A stretch of 64,000 bases of DNA from Tenericutes bacterium RIFOXYA12_FULL_35_10 (GTDB lineage Bacteria; Bacillota_I; Bacilli_A; Acholeplasmatales; Acholeplasmataceae), in assembly GCA_001830045.1 (NCBI GenBank), contig MIDA01000105.1, positions 1 through 64,000 on the forward strand. The letters run 5' to 3'. Positions 62,822 to 64,000 of the stretch are shown piece after piece. A program made the position numbers and the translations under genes. Positions within the stretch are counted from its first letter, which is position 1, and every line of letters starts with the position of its first letter. A model generated the notes under the pieces. The model saw nothing but the letters and a program-made list of their open reading frames with translations, was not told the origin of the DNA and ran no database searches.

Positions 62822-63710
62822 CCATCGTTCGGGGTTTGTAGCCATCGTAGGTCGCCCCAATGTCGGTAAATCAACGCTCATTAACGCACTGATTGGTGAG
62901 AAAATAGCGATTATGAGTCCAAAACCTCAAACAACCAGACATCGCATCATGGGTGTGCTTACGAAAGAAAATTATCAAATTACATTTGTAGATACACCAG
63001 GTCTTCATAAGGGAAAAGATTTATTAAATAAAACCATTGATAAAATCGCCGTTTCTGCCATCTCTGATGTCGATATCATTTTATATGTCGTTGATCGTCC
63101 TAAAAATGAGGAAAATGATTATATCCTTCATTATTTTAAAGAAGCAGACGTTCCCGTTTTTCTAGCGATTAACAAAATCGATTTACTACCTTCTAAAGCC
63201 GCGATTGATAACATCATCTTAAGTTATATCAATGCTTATCCTTTTGAAGGTGTCATTCCGATTTCTGCAAAAGATAAAACACACATTGATAAGATTGAAG
63301 AATTGATTGTTCCATTATTATCAGAAGGTCCACGCTTTTTCCCAGAAGAGATGAAATCAGATCAAACTGAAGAAAAACTGATGAGTGAACTCATTAGAGA
63401 AAAGATTTTATATCACACCGAACAAGAAGTACCGCATGCGGTTGCTGTTGTGATTGAATCTTTAACTGAAAATGAGGAATTAAACACCATTGATGTTTCA
63501 GCGCTCATTATCGTCGAAAGAACCACTCAAAAACAAATTTTGATTGGCAAAGGCGGCGAGAAGATGAAAAAGATTGGTATGGAAGCACGCAAAGAAATTA
63601 ATCAATTGCTTCACACCAAAATTCATTTAACATTATGGATTAAGGTTAAAAAAGATTGGAGAAATCGACCAGGCGACTTAAAGTCATTTGGTTTTTCTGA
63701 GGACGTTTAA
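62814..63710 (+). CDS. era: GTPase Era
   Basis: The product has 298 residues. GRPNVGKSTLIN is the G1 loop, DTPG the G3 motif, NKID the G4 motif and ISAKD the G5 motif. The C-terminal KH domain contains LIGKGGEKMKKIG. Era binds 16S rRNA near its 3' end and is needed for small-subunit assembly, which links it to YbeY and RsmE nearby. The ATG at 62814 gives the usual N-terminal length and overlaps the cdd stop; an ATG at 62802 is also possible since neither has a clear ribosome site. Confidence 0.95.
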   Translation: MNNHRSGFVAIVGRPNVGKSTLINALIGEKIAIMSPKPQTTRHRIMGVLTKENYQITFVDTPGLHKGKDLLNKTIDKIAVSAISDVDIILYVVDRPKNEENDYILHYFKEADVPVFLAINKIDLLPSKAAIDNIILSYINAYPFEGVIPISAKDKTHIDKIEELIVPLLSEGPRFFPEEMKSDQTEEKLMSELIREKILYHTEQEVPHAVAVVIESLTENEELNTIDVSALIIVERTTQKQILIGKGGEKMKKIGMEARKEINQLLHTKIHLTLWIKVKKDWRNRPGDLKSFGFSEDV

Positions 63711-64000
63711 TGGAAGGTATGATTTATAAGGTCCAACCTTATCAAGAACATGGTAGATTGTGTTTTACTTATACCGAGAAGGGTAAAGTCACTTTATATG
63801 CACAAGGTGCACAAAAAGTGAATCATGCAAACCGTATTCTTGCTCAGTTTTTAACAAAAATTAGTTTTAAAGAAGGAACTAAAAGTTTTCTACCACTTCA
63901 AGAAGCAGCAATCATCAATGATTACCAACACTTAAAACTTGATTATAAAAAGACACAAGCTGCAGCTTTAATGCTTGAGATCATTGATAAAGTTGTTGTT
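63710..64000 (+). CDS. recO: DNA repair protein RecO (3' truncated by window)
   Basis: The 97 codons seen start MEGMIYKVQPYQEHGRLCF and continue YTEKGKVTLYAQGAQK, which fits the OB-fold N-terminus of RecO. The frame is open to the right edge. The ATG shares a base with the era stop. era-recO is the classical Firmicutes order, which supports the call for a protein with weak motifs. RecO loads RecA with RecR and RecF. Confidence 0.85.
   Translation, partial: MEGMIYKVQPYQEHGRLCFTYTEKGKVTLYAQGAQKVNHANRILAQFLTKISFKEGTKSFLPLQEAAIINDYQHLKLDYKKTQAAALMLEIIDKVVV

Overview
The window looks like a chromosomal segment of a low-GC bacterium of the Tenericutes/Mollicutes type that still uses the standard genetic code (TGA ends several genes, for example the DNA polymerase gene at 7023-7025, and tryptophan is TGG). 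Acholeplasma- or Izemoplasma-like organisms are the best guess. This rests on AT-rich DNA, very short intergenic gaps, a PPi-type phosphofructokinase plus pyruvate phosphate dikinase, membrane-tethered rather than sortase-anchored surface proteins, and a Firmicutes-type rpsU-phoH-ybeY-cdd-era-recO block. The genus is inference. No tRNA, rRNA, CRISPR array or insertion sequence was recognised, and no gap between genes exceeds 300 bases.

Layout. 1-3450: the 3' end of an RHS-repeat protein, a small membrane protein behind it that could be its immunity partner, and a surface protein of seven Ig-like modules. 3450-8000: flavodoxin, DNA polymerase III alpha (dnaE) and a cation-efflux protein. 8026-16401: a single giant gene for a 2791-residue protein with a four-helix CvpA-like membrane anchor and about 2590 residues of predicted extracellular repeats; this is the least explained object here. 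16450-19304 (minus): M20 peptidase with two membrane proteins. 19400-25400: nitroreductase, two opposed phosphofructokinases (PPi type and ATP type) and ppdK. 25600-31100: a DUF4143 ATPase, then a heterodimeric ABC exporter with a MarR regulator and a matching inverted repeat at its promoter. 31300-36500: pyruvate kinase, Na/Pi cotransporter and uvrB. 36500-40500: SGNH hydrolase, membrane proteins and a Sel1-repeat protein. 40550-46800: pepT, a three-gene SHOCT-like/DUF2089 operon and a second heterodimeric ABC exporter. 46877-52176: aldo/keto reductase, a ZIP-DtxR metal unit with a perfect operator palindrome, and two tandem MgtE magnesium channels. 52250-59517: M32 carboxypeptidase, serine dehydratase, rRNA methyltransferase, threonine-aldolase-like enzyme, MBL hydrolase, cysK and cysE. 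59700-64000: secG, rsmE, rpsU, phoH, ybeY, cdd, era and the start of recO.

Together the metabolic genes suggest a fermenting cell that breaks down peptides (M20, PepT, M32), deaminates serine, probably cleaves threonine, and runs a glycolysis linked to pyrophosphate (PPi-PFK, PPDK, pyruvate kinase). Many promoters carry an extended -10 element (TGnTATAAT), and most transcription units end in clear intrinsic terminators, which makes operon borders unusually easy to read. Start codons were moved from the longest reading frame to the ATG or GTG with a proper Shine-Dalgarno sequence wherever the sequence supports this.
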